Shown here one piece after another: positions 33,075 through 46,700 of a stretch of 57,983 nucleotides of DNA. Both the position numbers and the translations under genes were made by a program. The stretch is from a virus: IMG/VR virus record IMGVR_UViG_3300045743_000846, positions 1 to 57,983 of that record. One strand, given 5' to 3'. The stretch's first letter is position 1, and each line of letters opens with the position of its first letter. The notes below the pieces were generated by a model. It did not search any database. It saw nothing but the letters and a program-made list of their open reading frames with translations, and was not told the origin of the DNA.

Positions 33075-34709
33075 ATGGCACTCAACTGGAGCGGCATCGC
33101 CGCCGCCTACCAAGGCTACCAAGACCAGCAACGGCGCGTGGATGACGATGCACGGCGCGCCAAGGCTGACCAAAGGCAAGAGCAAGACAACCAATTCACC
33201 GAACAGGCGCGCAACCAACAACGGCGCGATTGGGAGCGAGAAAACCAAACCCGTTCAGAGGATGACGCCAGCCGTCAGGAACTGGCACGCCAAGCCAGCC
33301 AAGCCGCGACATCACCCGCCGTGCTGCCAGCCGTGGGTGGCTTGCCCACGGCTGCGCCCACGGGCGACGGCAGCACCCCGGCCAATGATCCAAGCACCAG
33401 TACAGGCACCAGCGCAGGCACCAGCGCAGGCACCAGCCCAAGCCCGGCAGCCAGCCCGGCCAGCAATAGCAGCAAAAGCGGCCCCAATTCCACCAGCATC
33501 AGCGCCGCCCTGCCTGCCAGCCCCGGCGGCATTCCGGCCCCGCACAATTTCAATAACATGCTCGATCAGCAACGCCAGTTCTTGAACGGCAAGCTGGCAC
33601 GCGGCACGCTTTCTGCGCAGGATTACAGCACCAGCGTGGCCGCGTTAAATAAGATGCAATCCGAAGGCATCCACGATGCGCTCACCCTGATGGCGCAGGG
33701 CCGCTATGAAGACGGCATCGCCCACTACAACCAAAGCGGCCTGATGCGCGGGGCCAGCATCGTCAAGGGCGAACCCGGCACCACCCAAATCAATGGCCAG
33801 CCAGTGCCAACCCATTTTGTTACGGTGCAAAATGCCGATGGTTCGCGCAGCGTGATGGATGTGGCCAAGGCGCAATACCAAATGCTGGACATGAACAACC
33901 AACTGGCCCATATCGACAAAACGCGCCAAACCGAGATGATGCGGCAACACTATGCTGATAGCGCGCAACTGGGGCGCGATCAATTGTCGCAGCATGCCAA
34001 AGATGCCGCCGCCAGCCGGGCGATTCAAAACGGCCACTTGTCGCTGGCCATGCAACAGTTTAACGCCAGCACGGCACCGGGCTTGATTGGTGCCAAAGAA
34101 AAGGCATTGGGCAGGCCACTTTCCCCGGATGAAAAAGCCACCCTGCTGGGCATCGACACCATGGCCCCGGCGCAGCGCCTGCAATTGCAAAGTGTTTTAA
34201 AAGAGCAGGATCAACTGGCGCAAGCGATTAACCAAGCCCAAGCCAGCGGCACATGGCAAGAAACGGATAAGGATGGCAAATCCAATCCGCTGCTGGTGCG
34301 GCAAGCGGCCCTGACTGGCCAAAGGCGGCAACTGCTGCAAGGTGCGGGGCAAGCTGCGCCGCTTGGCAGCAATCCGCTTGGTTTGACTCTGCCCGGCACT
34401 GGCCCGGCCACTGCCCCGACCACCGCCCCGGCCACGTCCGCCGCTGCCGCGCCTGTGGCCGCACCCATTATCAAATCAGTCGGCGGTATCCGGCCTGCAC
34501 CCACTGCTACACCCGCTGCCACACCAGCGGGCGCAATCGATGTGCGCAATGACCCGATTTTGCTATCACTGCGCAAATCAATCAGCCAGCTTAATCCGCA
34601 AGACCCGGCCAATACCCAAGCCATGATGGCCATCGGCACGGCCATTAACCAACGCATTGAGCAATTGCAGCAAAGCAACGGCAGCATGACCCAACTGATT
34701 ACCCAATAA
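33075..34709 (+). CDS. Ejection (internal virion) protein candidate, gp15-like
   Basis: A 544-residue, mostly helical, polar protein: an N-terminal charged helix (residues ~15-80), a low-complexity Pro/Thr/Ser/Ala linker with tripled TSAGTSAGTSP-like repeats (about 105-155), a central helical domain (FNNMLDQQRQFLNGKLARGTL onward), and a Thr/Ala/Pro-rich stretch (about 430-480) before a final helix. No enzymatic motif. It lies between the gp14-like and giant genes, matching the usual ejection-protein order. Confidence 0.62.
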   Translation: MALNWSGIAAAYQGYQDQQRRVDDDARRAKADQRQEQDNQFTEQARNQQRRDWERENQTRSEDDASRQELARQASQAATSPAVLPAVGGLPTAAPTGDGSTPANDPSTSTGTSAGTSAGTSPSPAASPASNSSKSGPNSTSISAALPASPGGIPAPHNFNNMLDQQRQFLNGKLARGTLSAQDYSTSVAALNKMQSEGIHDALTLMAQGRYEDGIAHYNQSGLMRGASIVKGEPGTTQINGQPVPTHFVTVQNADGSRSVMDVAKAQYQMLDMNNQLAHIDKTRQTEMMRQHYADSAQLGRDQLSQHAKDAAASRAIQNGHLSLAMQQFNASTAPGLIGAKEKALGRPLSPDEKATLLGIDTMAPAQRLQLQSVLKEQDQLAQAINQAQASGTWQETDKDGKSNPLLVRQAALTGQRRQLLQGAGQAAPLGSNPLGLTLPGTGPATAPTTAPATSAAAAPVAAPIIKSVGGIRPAPTATPAATPAGAIDVRNDPILLSLRKSISQLNPQDPANTQAMMAIGTAINQRIEQLQQSNGSMTQLITQ

Positions 34710-34731
34710 ACACGCTATCAAGGATTATTCA

Positions 34732-37700
34732 ATGAATTTAGCGCAAGCACGTTACAAATTGCCGGAATTGGCCGGGTTGGATGACCAATCGGCCCTGGAA
34801 GTGATTCAACAAAACTATTACCCGATGCTGGACAAGCACGACTTGGCCAAACAATTGGGCGTTACCCTGCCCGAGCCACCCGTTAAACAAGCCGGAGTAC
34901 TGCGCACGGCGGGCGATGTCGGCATCAAACTGGCGCAAGGTGTGGTGGATTTGGGCAGTTCTGCTGTTGGCCTCGGTAGTTTGGCTACCGGTGGTTTAGT
35001 CGGCAAGGGCATGCGCGCCGCCGGTTATGACCCGAAGGCCGCCAATGAGATATTGGGCAGTTACCTGTCCGACAGCCAAAAAGCCGCCGATGACAAGGTG
35101 CAGCATGCCGATGGCTTTGTCGATACCCTTGCTGCCTCGCTGCAAAATCCGCGTTCGATACTGGGCAGCATCGCCGAATCGGCCCCCGGCATGCTGGCGG
35201 GCATGGGCGTAAGCAATGCGGTGGCGCGTGGCATTGCCGCCAAAGCCGCCTTGGCCACGGGTGAAGGGGCCGCCGCCAGTGCCAGCGCGCGCGCAGCCGG
35301 GCAAACTGCCAGCCAAGCCGGACGTGCCGCACTGGCAACCGATCTTGGTAGCCAAGCCGCCAGCCGTGCAGTGGATGCTGCCGGGAACAAGCTGTTGGCC
35401 TTGGGTGCGGCCACCGAAGGCGCACAGGCTGCCGGGCAGATTGCCGATGATGCGCAAGCCGCTGGCCGTGCCTATGCCGATTACGCTTTGCCTGCCATCG
35501 CTGCCGGTACATTGACCGGTTCCATTGGCTATGGTGCCGGGCGCTTGTTGGGCGATGCCGCCACCCACATTGCCACCGGGGCCAGATCGACCGGGGTGCG
35601 CGGTAGCCTTGCGGCACGGGTAGGCAAGGAATTATTCAGTGAAGGCGTGTTGGAAGAATTGCCGCAATCGGCGCAAGAACAAGCCTTTACCAATTTGGCG
35701 CAGGGTGAACCGGATGTAATGCACGGCGTGGCCAATGCCGCCGCCACCGGCTTGGTAACCGGTGGCGTAATGGGGGCAGGCATGGGTGCCTTGCAAGGCA
35801 GACATCACCCGGCCAACCCAAGCACCAGCAACCCGGCGCAGCGCAGCAATCCGCCCGTGGTATTGCCGGACAGTGGCCCACTCTCACAGGCGGCCAATGC
35901 CGGGCAACAGGCAACGGCAACCATTCAACCCGCCGCCAGTAGCGCCCCCGCGAAAAATACCGCCGATGCGGGCGACCTGCCGTTAAACAGCGCACCGCCG
36001 TTGTCGCTGGACGAAATCGACGCCCGCATGGCTCAACTGGTAGCGCTTGGCCATGGCCGTTTGGCCAGCCGGGTACGCGATGAACAGGGTAATCTGCAAA
36101 CCGTCCCGGCCATCAAAGGCCGCCGCCTGACGCAGGAAGAAACGGCAGAATACCAAGCCCTGAACCAAGCGCGCCAGCAACGCACCGCCATTCCGCCCGA
36201 GCAACAAGCCGACTACCAAGCCCTGTTGGCACAAGAGCAAGCCGAACAGCAACAAAAAGCCGCCGCCACGCTGGCGCGGCAAGCACAACAGGCGCAACAA
36301 GCACAGCAGGCCCAGCAAGAGGCAGAACTGGCGCAACTGCTGGCCGAGGAACAAGCCGAGCGGCAGGCGCAGGCACAGCAAGCGCAACAAGCACGGGCCG
36401 CACAGGAACGGCAGCAACTTGATATTACCAATGCCATTGTGGCGCATGAACGGCAAACCCGCAGCGAGGCCGAGCGCGCCGCCTTGCGCCAGCAAGTGAT
36501 TAATGATCATTCAATTGCCCCGCAGCAAAAAGTCGCTGCCCTGCAAAAGCTGTATCAATTATCCGGCTACGCCGACCCCAGCCTGTCGGCGCAGGATCGA
36601 CATGAAATCGAGTTGGCCACCGTACCGGTTCGGGCGCTGCCGAATGAATTGATTGACCCGGTACCGGAGCGCAGGCCCGCCACCCATAACAAAACCGTGC
36701 AGCCGAATTTGCAGGCAGTCGATAACGCGATTGCGCAAGGCATGCGCTTGCGCACTGCCAAGGGCAATCTGTTGCACAAAAAGGGTTCGAGTAAAATCTT
36801 TAGGCTGAATGGCGCGCAAAAGGCGTATTACCTGGAACAGATGGCGCGCTTGGCGCAAGGGCAAGCGCAGGAGCCAGCACAGGCAGAACAGGCAGAACAG
36901 GCAGAACAGGTGGCCAATGAACCCGCCCGCACGCCAGCACTGGAAGCCAATGCCGAGCCAGCCGCCGCCCGGGTGGAAAGTCCCGCGCCATTGCTGCCTG
37001 CCGACACCGCCAATGCGGAACCGGCCAGCGTGGCAAACGCACCCGCTACGCCTGCCTTGCCGGATGCGGTGCCAGCGCCCCAAGCTGCACCGGCACCGGC
37101 CAAGGAACTGACTACCCGGCAAGCACTGAACCGCAAAACCGTCAAGGACATGAGCGATGATGAGTTGCGGCAAGCGAAACAGGTGTTAGCCGATAGCCCG
37201 CGTGCGCCAAAAATCGACAAGGAAATGGCCCGCCGGGGCTTGCACGCTGAACCGGCCCCGGCAAGCAGCACGCCTGCCGAAGCGGCACAGCCGCCGATAC
37301 CACAAGGATTTGTTCGGGCGGTGGATGGGCAGGTACAGGCCAATCGGCCCGCTACCGAACCGGTTACCGCGCCAGCGAGCGGATCAAGTGATACCGACCG
37401 CACCAGTCAACCGGCCAAGTCGGCATCCTACTTTGCTGATGCGGCAGTTGAACCCAACCCGTTAACCCAACCCGTGAATGAAAGGGGGGACAAGGGAATA
37501 GTCACTCACCCAATACCCGGTATCGCGCCGGAACCCACGAACACTGCCGACCTGATACAAGGGGCGGCGAACCCGCAGGCTTCAGCACCACAAGCTGGCA
37601 CCCATTCACAAGAGACGATTGGGCGAACGATAGTGTCGCCAGATGACTATCCGCTGGCAGAGTCCGAACGAAGTTATTCCGGCATCAGCCTCCATCCGAA

Positions 37701-40700
37701 TCAGCGTGCGCAGGGGGATCGGGATGAATTTGTCAAAGTGGTGCAGAACACCTATGACGCTGCGAAAAAGTTGGTGATGACAGAAGCGCAACAAGCGGCG
37801 CTTGATGCGGCGATTTCCCGTTTCAAAAATGAGTATCTGCTCGAAACGCGCAAGGTAATTCGAGTGCGTTCGGGTACGTACAGTGCGTTTGTGGCCGGGC
37901 GCTCAAAAATAAACACAAAACAAGCCGATGCGCGCAACCGGGCGTATGACAAGGCACTGGTGGATTTCTTCGGGTGGCAGAAAAATGCAGCGCCACGGGT
38001 GGCGCAGGCGGTGCTTGATGCCCGCACGCCGGAACAATTGGCAGAAGTGGCGCGGGAAAAAGCGGCAAAGGCAGCGGCGCGGCAGGAAAAAAATGATGCG
38101 TTTTTGCGCCGGTTGTTGAATTTTAAGCCGGGTGCAGATACGGTCACACTCGGTGAGGCGAAGCTGACGCGTATAACCTATGACCGGACTGGTCTGCCCA
38201 ATGCGCTGATACTGGAAGAACCGGGTTTGATCAAGGGTGTAACCGATAAGTTCATGATAGTGCCTACCTTGTATGCCAGCAAGGATGCATTGCGGGTAGC
38301 GGTGGAACGGGTGCGCAACGCTGTGCAAGCCGAACCAAGCCTTGAAACGAGCCAAGTCCAGGATTACAACGCTGTGGCGGGGAATGGGGCGGCACATGTC
38401 GAAGCCGGGCGCGTAGAACCGGCAACACCGGCAGTAATTGGGGAATCCATTGCCAAGTCTGCCGCCAATACGCCAATGAACCTGAAACAGGCCAAGGCCG
38501 ATCTGTTGGCGAAAATTGACGAGGAACTTGCCAAGGCACCTGAAAGCGCACGCACTGCCGAACATCGGCTTGCTACCAAATTGGCTGAAGCTGATCTGGC
38601 CGCTGCCCAAGAAAAATACCGGTCTAACCGAACCAACGCCAACGAAAAAGCGGTGTCCGAACTGATGAAAACCGTGGAAGTGCTGCGTACCATGGGCAAC
38701 CGGGTAACCTTCGATGTACCGGGCGATGGTAAATTCACGGTGCTATTTGATAAGCCGCACTTGCAGAAATTCCGCGATAAGGTTGCGGCAAACCCCGGCT
38801 TCAATGATAAAACCCGCCCAGTCAGCAAACCAAAGGCGCTCCCCTTTACCCCGGAAACCACCCTTTTGGATTTGTTGAAAGATGGCGAATTGCAAGCCGC
38901 TTACCAGTTTGCCAAGCAGATTGGAAAACCATTCCGCTTTACCACTGACCGCACCAGCAATGTGCCAAATCTGTATATTAATGCCGCCCCCGTGGATTTG
39001 GTGCCCGGTGTTGCGACCTGGGTTGGCAAGCAAACCAAGCGTGAGCCGAATGGCGGCATCACGCCCACGGCAAGTTGGTATGTGATTGAAAATAGCACAG
39101 GTTCATCGCTGGGTACGGATGGCACGGCACAAGGTGCTATCGCGGCTGCGAAAAAAAGGGTAGCCAACAAAGGCGTTGATCAATTTTTTCAGGCATTGGC
39201 AGAGGCTCCAAAAGTCGAGGAAAGCACGCTGGAACAGCAATGGCTACAGTACCATCATGCGGAAAGCATAGACGATTCGCACACACCGCCGCCTGAAGCC
39301 CCGACACAACAGGAGCCAGCGCCACAGCATGACGCCATTGTCACGCCAGTCATTGCTACACCAACCGATACCCAACAACCCAATCCAGCCATCGAAACGG
39401 CGGCGATTCCAACCAGTGAACCGGAACCGGCAAAGGAAACCGCCCAGTCTGAAGTTGAAGAGCCATTGCGGATTCCAGAAGGATACAAGCCGGTTGGCGA
39501 ATACTACCGATATGACATTCCCACAGAAGGCTATGCCCCGTTCAAAGAAGGGGATCGAGTCAGGATGCTCGAAAGTGGCTGGCGCGGCACCGTCGATTCC
39601 CTGTTTGGGGAAGGGCCAATTTTTTCCAGCGGCATCATTAAATACGACAATGGCACCACGGTAAGGCAGTTTTGGCACCAAGTTGAAGCGGCACCAGAAC
39701 AGGCTACCGTGCAGCCAAGCGCACCAGACAGCGCACAAACCAACGTACCAACCAGCACGCAAGCAGCGGCCAGCCCCGTGAACAGCCTGGCCGCGATTGA
39801 ACAGGTATTCGAGCGGGCCAGCCATGGCCAATTGCCACTGCAAGAGTTTCATGCGGCTTATGCCAGCTTTAACGAACACGAAGCGGCAATCACGGCAGAA
39901 CTCTCTGCCATGAAAAAGGATGAATTGCTGCGCTATGGTGGCCCGGCATTTACTTATCAGAACAGGGATGACAAAAAGGCAGAAGTCGTCAAGGATTTAT
40001 ATAGCACCTTGCGTGAACAATTTGCCTTTGCGCGGGAAAGAACGCTTTCCTACACGCTTTCCGGCAAGAATGAAAGTTGGGAAACCGCGCGCAAGAATGC
40101 AATCGACCAAGCCGTGGCAGACACGACACAGGCCGATCTTGAGCGCTATGCCGCCGACCGGCAAGCGCTGCGCGACAAGCAGGCTGCCAAGCTGGAAGGC
40201 ATGCAAGACCCGAAAACGCTGGACGATTTTATTGGGCTGATGCGGGAAAAGGTGCGTGATGGGATGTCGTTCAAGGCGGCGCGCTTGTCATTGCCCTTGG
40301 CCCAGCGCGCCATGTTCGACAGGCTGACCGCCGAAAAAAGCCAGGCAGAACGGGGCGCGAACAAGGTGCCCGTGCTGCGGGCACCAAATGCCCCGGTTGG
40401 CAGCACCGATATCATCCAGACCAAACACACCAAACACGGCCATGATTTATGGCAATTTAATCTGGAGCAACGGGTGTCACCAGACCAATTCAAGGCATTG
40501 GTGGTGCAAGCCCGGCGCTTGGGTGGGGATTATTCCAGCTATCGCGGCCATGGTGCCATTCCGGGCTGGCAATTTCGCAGCGAGGAATCGGCCAAAGCGT
40601 TCAAGGCGCTGGTGGCAGGCGATACCGGGGCGGCAGAAACCGTTATTCAGGCGCGGCGCGATGCCTTCGCCGATGACCGGACGCAAAGTGCAACCGAGCG

Positions 40701-43700
40701 CCTGAGCGAAATGGCCGATGCGCTGGAACAGTCGGCCACGGCATCGCTCAACCAAGATCGAAAAGCCAATACGGCGCGTCGGGCCGAGATGGCCAGCCGG
40801 GCCGATTCTGCCGCGCGCCATGCTTTGGCGTTGGCCCAGACCATGAAAAACATGGCTGCGGCACTGACCGATGGCAGTGCGCCGTTTTTGCGCCATGTTC
40901 GGCAAAAAACACAGGTGGCGTTTCTGAACAATACGGTTGAGCGGGCATTGCTGGCGCAGTGGCAGGCCAGCGGTAAAGCCTATTTTGAAATTGAGAACCT
41001 GAAAGGCAGCCCGGCCACGGTTGAGGCAGCGGATTATGCCGAATGGCCGACTTATTCTGCATACCGCTCGGACTTGGCCCAGCTTGGCAGGCGCTTGCTT
41101 GAAGTGGATGGCACGCGCATGCTCGGTAAGCAGATTCTGAAGGAAGCCGATGATGTTACTGACGCCTATATGGCATTTGCCAAGAAAAATCTTCATCTGG
41201 TGCGGGGGTTTTCTTCGCAAAGCGGTGGGCCTTTGGTCACAAGCGCCAAGGCTGAAGCCGAAGCGATTATCTACCGTAGCGGGTTCCGGGGCCGGGCAAT
41301 TCCGTTTAGCCCGAAGGCGCGGGAATGGACGGTCATTTATAGCCCGGGCGAAGCGATTGAGCGCGGAATCTGGCCAGGTGACGGCGACAAGCGCATTTCA
41401 CTGGCTGACCAGTTTGGGCGGGAACTGGTGGCCAAGATTGGCCGGGCCAATAATCGGGGAGCCAAGGTAACGGTGCCGTGGCAGTTTGAAAATGCGTATG
41501 AGCGGCAAGCCATGCTGGCGCGCATGGGTATCGAAACCCCGGCAGAATTTCGCGCCACCTTACGCGAGTTCATCAATTTGCAGGGCCAACAACAGGTGGC
41601 CGACCCAATCCGGGAGTTGGAACGCAAAATGGTGGGCCGCACCAACGATGGACTGGACTTTTTTCCGACCGGTGAAGCGGCTGTCGATGAAATGATTGAT
41701 GTGGCCGGGATCGAGCCGGGTATGCGGGTGCTGGAACCGGAGGCGGGCTGGGGCCATATCGCGGAACAGATTCGCCAAGCGGGTGTTGAACCGGATGTGG
41801 TGGAATTGTCGCATGACCGGCGGCAATTGCTGGAAGCCAAGGGTTTTACGGTGGTTGGCCACGATTTTATGGACATTTCGCCCGAGACGCGTGGGCGCTA
41901 TGACCGGATTTTGATGAACCCGCCGTTTTCTGACCGGCGCGATGCCCAGCATGTCATGCATGCTTTTACCTTGCTGGCACCACGCGGGCGACTGGTGGCG
42001 ATCATGGGCGAAGGGGTGTTTTTCGGGCAGGATGCCAAGGCCAAGGCGTTTCGGGAATGGCTGGAATCAGTGGGGGGCACCAGTGAAAAACTGCCGCCGA
42101 ATTCGTTCATGGATGCCAACTTGCCGGTAAATACCAGCGTGAACGCGCGCATGGTGGTGATTGATGCGCCGGAAACCCTGGCTGATGGTGTTGCCGCGCA
42201 GCCTGCGGTACAGCCTGCCGCAACCGAAGCGACCACGGCACCGGCACCAAAGCTATCACAGCGTACTACCGCAGCCGATGCATTGGGCCATACCCCGGCA
42301 TCATTGGCCGCTGCCATGAATGGGGCACTGGCCCGGTATGGTGATCACTTTTTTACCGATTTGCTGGCCACAGGCCGGGTGCAGGTTATCGACCAAGCCG
42401 CCGCGAATGCGATTTTGCATTTTGCCGGGGTTGAATCTGGCGGCAGCGCAACACCTGTTGCGTTTTATAATCCGGCTGACCAAATCACCTATTTTATTGC
42501 CGATGCCATCCCAAGCAATACCAGTGATGCCGCACTGTACGGGCTGGTGTTGCATGAAATTGCCAATCATGCCTTGCAAATGGGGCGCACCGAACCGGAG
42601 TTTGGTCAATTGTTGCGCCAGTTTGCCTTGATGCAAGGGGGCAATGCGCAAGTGGCAGCCGCATTTGCCCGTGCGCGCGAGCTGGGTACGGCACCGGCCC
42701 GACTGGCCGAAGAAGCGCTGGGTTATTATTTGGAGGCGAACCCCACACTGGGGTTTGCCCAAAAGGTATTGGCATGGTGGCGTACCCTATTGCGCAAGCT
42801 GGGGCAAGCCTTGCCAGCGCTGAACCGGTTGCGCTGGTTCCGGGCAGTGCAAGCGCTGTCGGCCCCGGATTTGGTACTGGCGGCGCAGCAAGCATTGCGG
42901 CAAGCACCGTATGTCTTGCCCCTTAATCAGGCTTCGCTGCGTGAGCCTGAGCGGGCACCTGCCATGAGCCAAAGCACACCCAACACCGCACCCAACACCA
43001 CATCAAACAGCCAACTGGTGGCCATCTGGCAACGTATCGGGCAAGCGCAAGACGGGTATCAATATCCGGTGTCATCAGCCAGGGATTTGGCCAGCGTGAT
43101 GCAAAAGGTATTGCCTGATAGCAAAGTGGTACGACTGGACAGGGATGCGCCCAAGGCGCGCAGCCTTGCCAGCTTGCAATGGAAAATAACGATGCCGGAT
43201 GGAAAGCACGCCTATGTGTATGAATTTGGCCGCGATCTGCAAATCGATGCATCGCAACTGGCATCGGGCAGCTCGCGCGGTTCTGCGCTGTATGCCGCGC
43301 TGGCCAATTATGCGTTTAATACCGGCAAGGTGCTGGAGGGGGACAGTGCGGGCCTGTCGCCGGTTGGCCAGATGCGCCGTTTGGAGAACATGATTGCCAG
43401 TGCCATCAAATTCGGCAGCACCGACCACATGCGGCCCCATCCGGCACAAAAGCAGCCTAATTCGGGATTGACCCAGCAAATTGGCTTGCATGGCATTCGC
43501 TGGGCAACCGGTGATTATCAACACAACCTTGCGCAAATGCTCAGGGCTTCGTATGATTATGTATCTTTCCTTGTTCCTGAGATTGGCCATGTCAACTTTA
43601 CCGAGTACGGAGATTTCACCGGAGCAGATGGTGATTTATTCACAGATGATAATTTCCGGCACTTGGCAGAGCGTGCCACCGGCATACTTCACCAGCGCTT

Positions 43701-46700
43701 GGCGGCATCAGGAATTGACACGCCTGCGAAAATTGGAAGCGCAACGCTTAAAAGAGCAGCTATCACCGGAACCATTTTACGCGCAGAACGCAGCCCGGCT
43801 GGGCGAATCCTATTGGGACAGCTTGGCACAGAGTTACACACCCATATAGGGCAGGCGCAACACATTCTGTACAGCCATGGCTTGGGCCGGGCGTTAAACC
43901 AAGCGGCCAACAACATCGCACAGGTACGGCTGCCTGCCGGGTATGTGGTGGGTGATTTGTTCAACCAGTCCGGCCAAATCAGTTGGTGGCACAAAACCAT
44001 AGGAACCATGGACAATTTGGCGCGCCGCCACCGCGAATTTGCCCCGGTGTATGAGTCGGCACAAAGCTTTTTGGGCGATGTGTCGCGCTATGCGGTGGTG
44101 GCTGCCGATGCCGCGCCGACCCTGCTGCCGAAACTGGAGCAGGTCAGGGATATTATCGGGGCCAAGCGCAAGAAGGCAGTCAGCGCGGAAGATACGCGCA
44201 TGATTGCCGCACCGATTTTTGAGGGCACTTTGCTTTGGGCGCGGGATGAGGATGGCGTGCCGGTGCAACTCAAGCAGTTGGAAGACCGGGCCAAGGCCAT
44301 GAGCGTGGATGAGAAAGCCGCGATTTTATTGCGGCAGGGGGTGATCGATGCGCAGCAGCAGGCGGCATGGCAAAAGATGGGGCCAAAGATGGGCCAAAAT
44401 TCGCATGACCGCATCATTGCTGAAAAGTTTGAGCAAAGCCAGTTGCAGGCGGGCATTGTTTGGGAGGATGAGGAATTGCGCACGCTGTTTCACTTGTCGG
44501 AGCCGCAAATTGCGCTGTATCGGGAATTCCGGGCCGGGGTGGATCAAAGTTTGAGCCATTTGACGATTAGCGAAATGCTGAAATTGGGCGGCAAGGAAAC
44601 GGAATTATTGCGTGATGCAGCGATGGCAGCCGAGAATTTGCCGGGTGCGGCCAAGCTGTTGACTGATTACCTGATGGAATTGGCGCAAGCCGAACCGCAA
44701 AACCAAAAGATTTATCTCGATACCGCACAGCAGATTGCCAAGCTGGCCGGGCGTGGCATCGATTTGATGAAGAAGGGCTATGCCCCCTTGTCGCGCTTTG
44801 GTCGCCATGCGGTGTATGTGCAGGAAGACGGGGAACAGGCGTATTTTGGGTTGTTTGAATCGCGCTTTGAGGCGGGCAAGATGGCGCGGAAAATGCGCGC
44901 CAATTACCCGAATGCACAGGTGACGCACGGCACGGTGTCCGATGAAGCCTATAAACTGTTTGCCGGGGTGGCCCCGGAGACGGTGGAATTGTTTGGTGAC
45001 ATGCTGGGGCTGGATCGTTTGGGCGACGATAAGAGCCGGGAACTGTATCAAACCTATTTAAAACTGACCAAGAACAATCGCAGTGCCTTGAAACGGCTGA
45101 TCGAGCGCAAGGGGATTGCCGGGTTCTCGGAAGATGCGGGCCGGGTGTTGGCCGGGTTTATCTATTCCAATGCCCGGCTGACGGCAGGTAACCTGCACCT
45201 GGGCGAGATTGACCGGGCGATTACCGAGATACCGAAGCAGCAAGGGCAATTGATTGATGCCGCAGTGCAGTTGCGCGAGCATATCCGCAACCCGCAAGGC
45301 GGGAATCTGTTGGGTGGGCTGATGTTTGCACAGTTTTTGGGCGGTTCAGTCGCTTCGGCCATGGTCAATTTAACCCAGCCCTTGACCATGACTTTGCCGT
45401 ATTTGAGCCAGTTTGGCGGTGCGCTGGCAGCAGCGCGGCAATTAACCACGGCAGCGCGGGATGCACGGCGGGCCAAAACCGGGGATGCCCGACTGGATGC
45501 GGCTTTGCAATGGGCCACCGAAGAAGGGATTGTGGCCCCGCAAGAGGTGCATTACTTGCGGGCGCAAGCCGCTGGCAAGGGCGCATTGCAAGCCGGGGAT
45601 GGGTCGAAATTGGGCAATGCCCGTGCTACGCTGAACAATGCCGTGGCTAAACTTTCGCTTGGTTGGGGCAAAATGTTTGCACTGGCTGAATTGGCTAACC
45701 GGCGCATTACCTTTATTGCGGCTTATCGCACGGCGCAGGCGCAAGGGTTGCAAAATCCGGCCTTGTTTGCACGCGATGCGGTGACGCAAACCCAGGGCGT
45801 GTACAACAGCGGCAACAAACCGGCTTGGGCGCGCGGTGCGATTGGTGGCTTGGCACTGACCTTTAAACAGTATTCGATTAATTACATTGAATTGCTGTCG
45901 CGCATGGCCATGGCAGGGCAAGCCGGATCAGCCGAGCGTGCCGCTGGCAGGCGCGCCGCTTTGTTAATGGTGGCCGTGCTGTTTTTTCTGTCCGGCGTGG
46001 ATGGTTTGCCGTTTGAAAAGAATCTGGAAGATGTGATCGATGGCATCTTGCAGCGGCTCGGGTATAACTTTGCCAGCAAGCGGCAAAAGCAGGCTTTTTT
46101 AACCGAGGTGTTGGGCGAAGGCGCGGCAGACTTTGTATTAAAAGGGGTATCGAGCCTGCCCGGCATGCCGATTGATGTGGCGGGCCGTTTGGGTATGGGC
46201 AATTTGCTGCCCGGCACCGGGTTATTGACGCAAAAGGCATCGTATACCAGTGACATCGGGGAATTGGCCGGGCCTGCCGGGGATATTGCCAAACGGGTGT
46301 TTACCGGCAGCGGCAAGCTGCTGGGCGGGGATGTGGCCGGGGCGGCGCTGGATGTGGCACCACAAGCGCTACGCAACCTGCAAAAGGGCGTGGATATGCT
46401 GGCCACTGGCCAGTATAACGATGCACGCGGCTATCAGGTCAACCCGGTGACGGTGCCCGAAGCCATCATGAAACTGGCCGGGTTTCAGCCGAACAGCACC
46501 GCCAATATTCAGGATGCCAAGGGGCAAGCATTAAACATGATTGCGCAAACCCGGCTGCGTGCCAACCAGATTCAGGAACATATGGCGCAGGGTATGGCGC
46601 AAGATGACCCGGATAGGGTACGCGAAGCACGGGCTTGGCGCGATGACTGGAATGCCAAGAATCCAGAAACGCCGATACAACTGAATATGCCGGGGGTGTT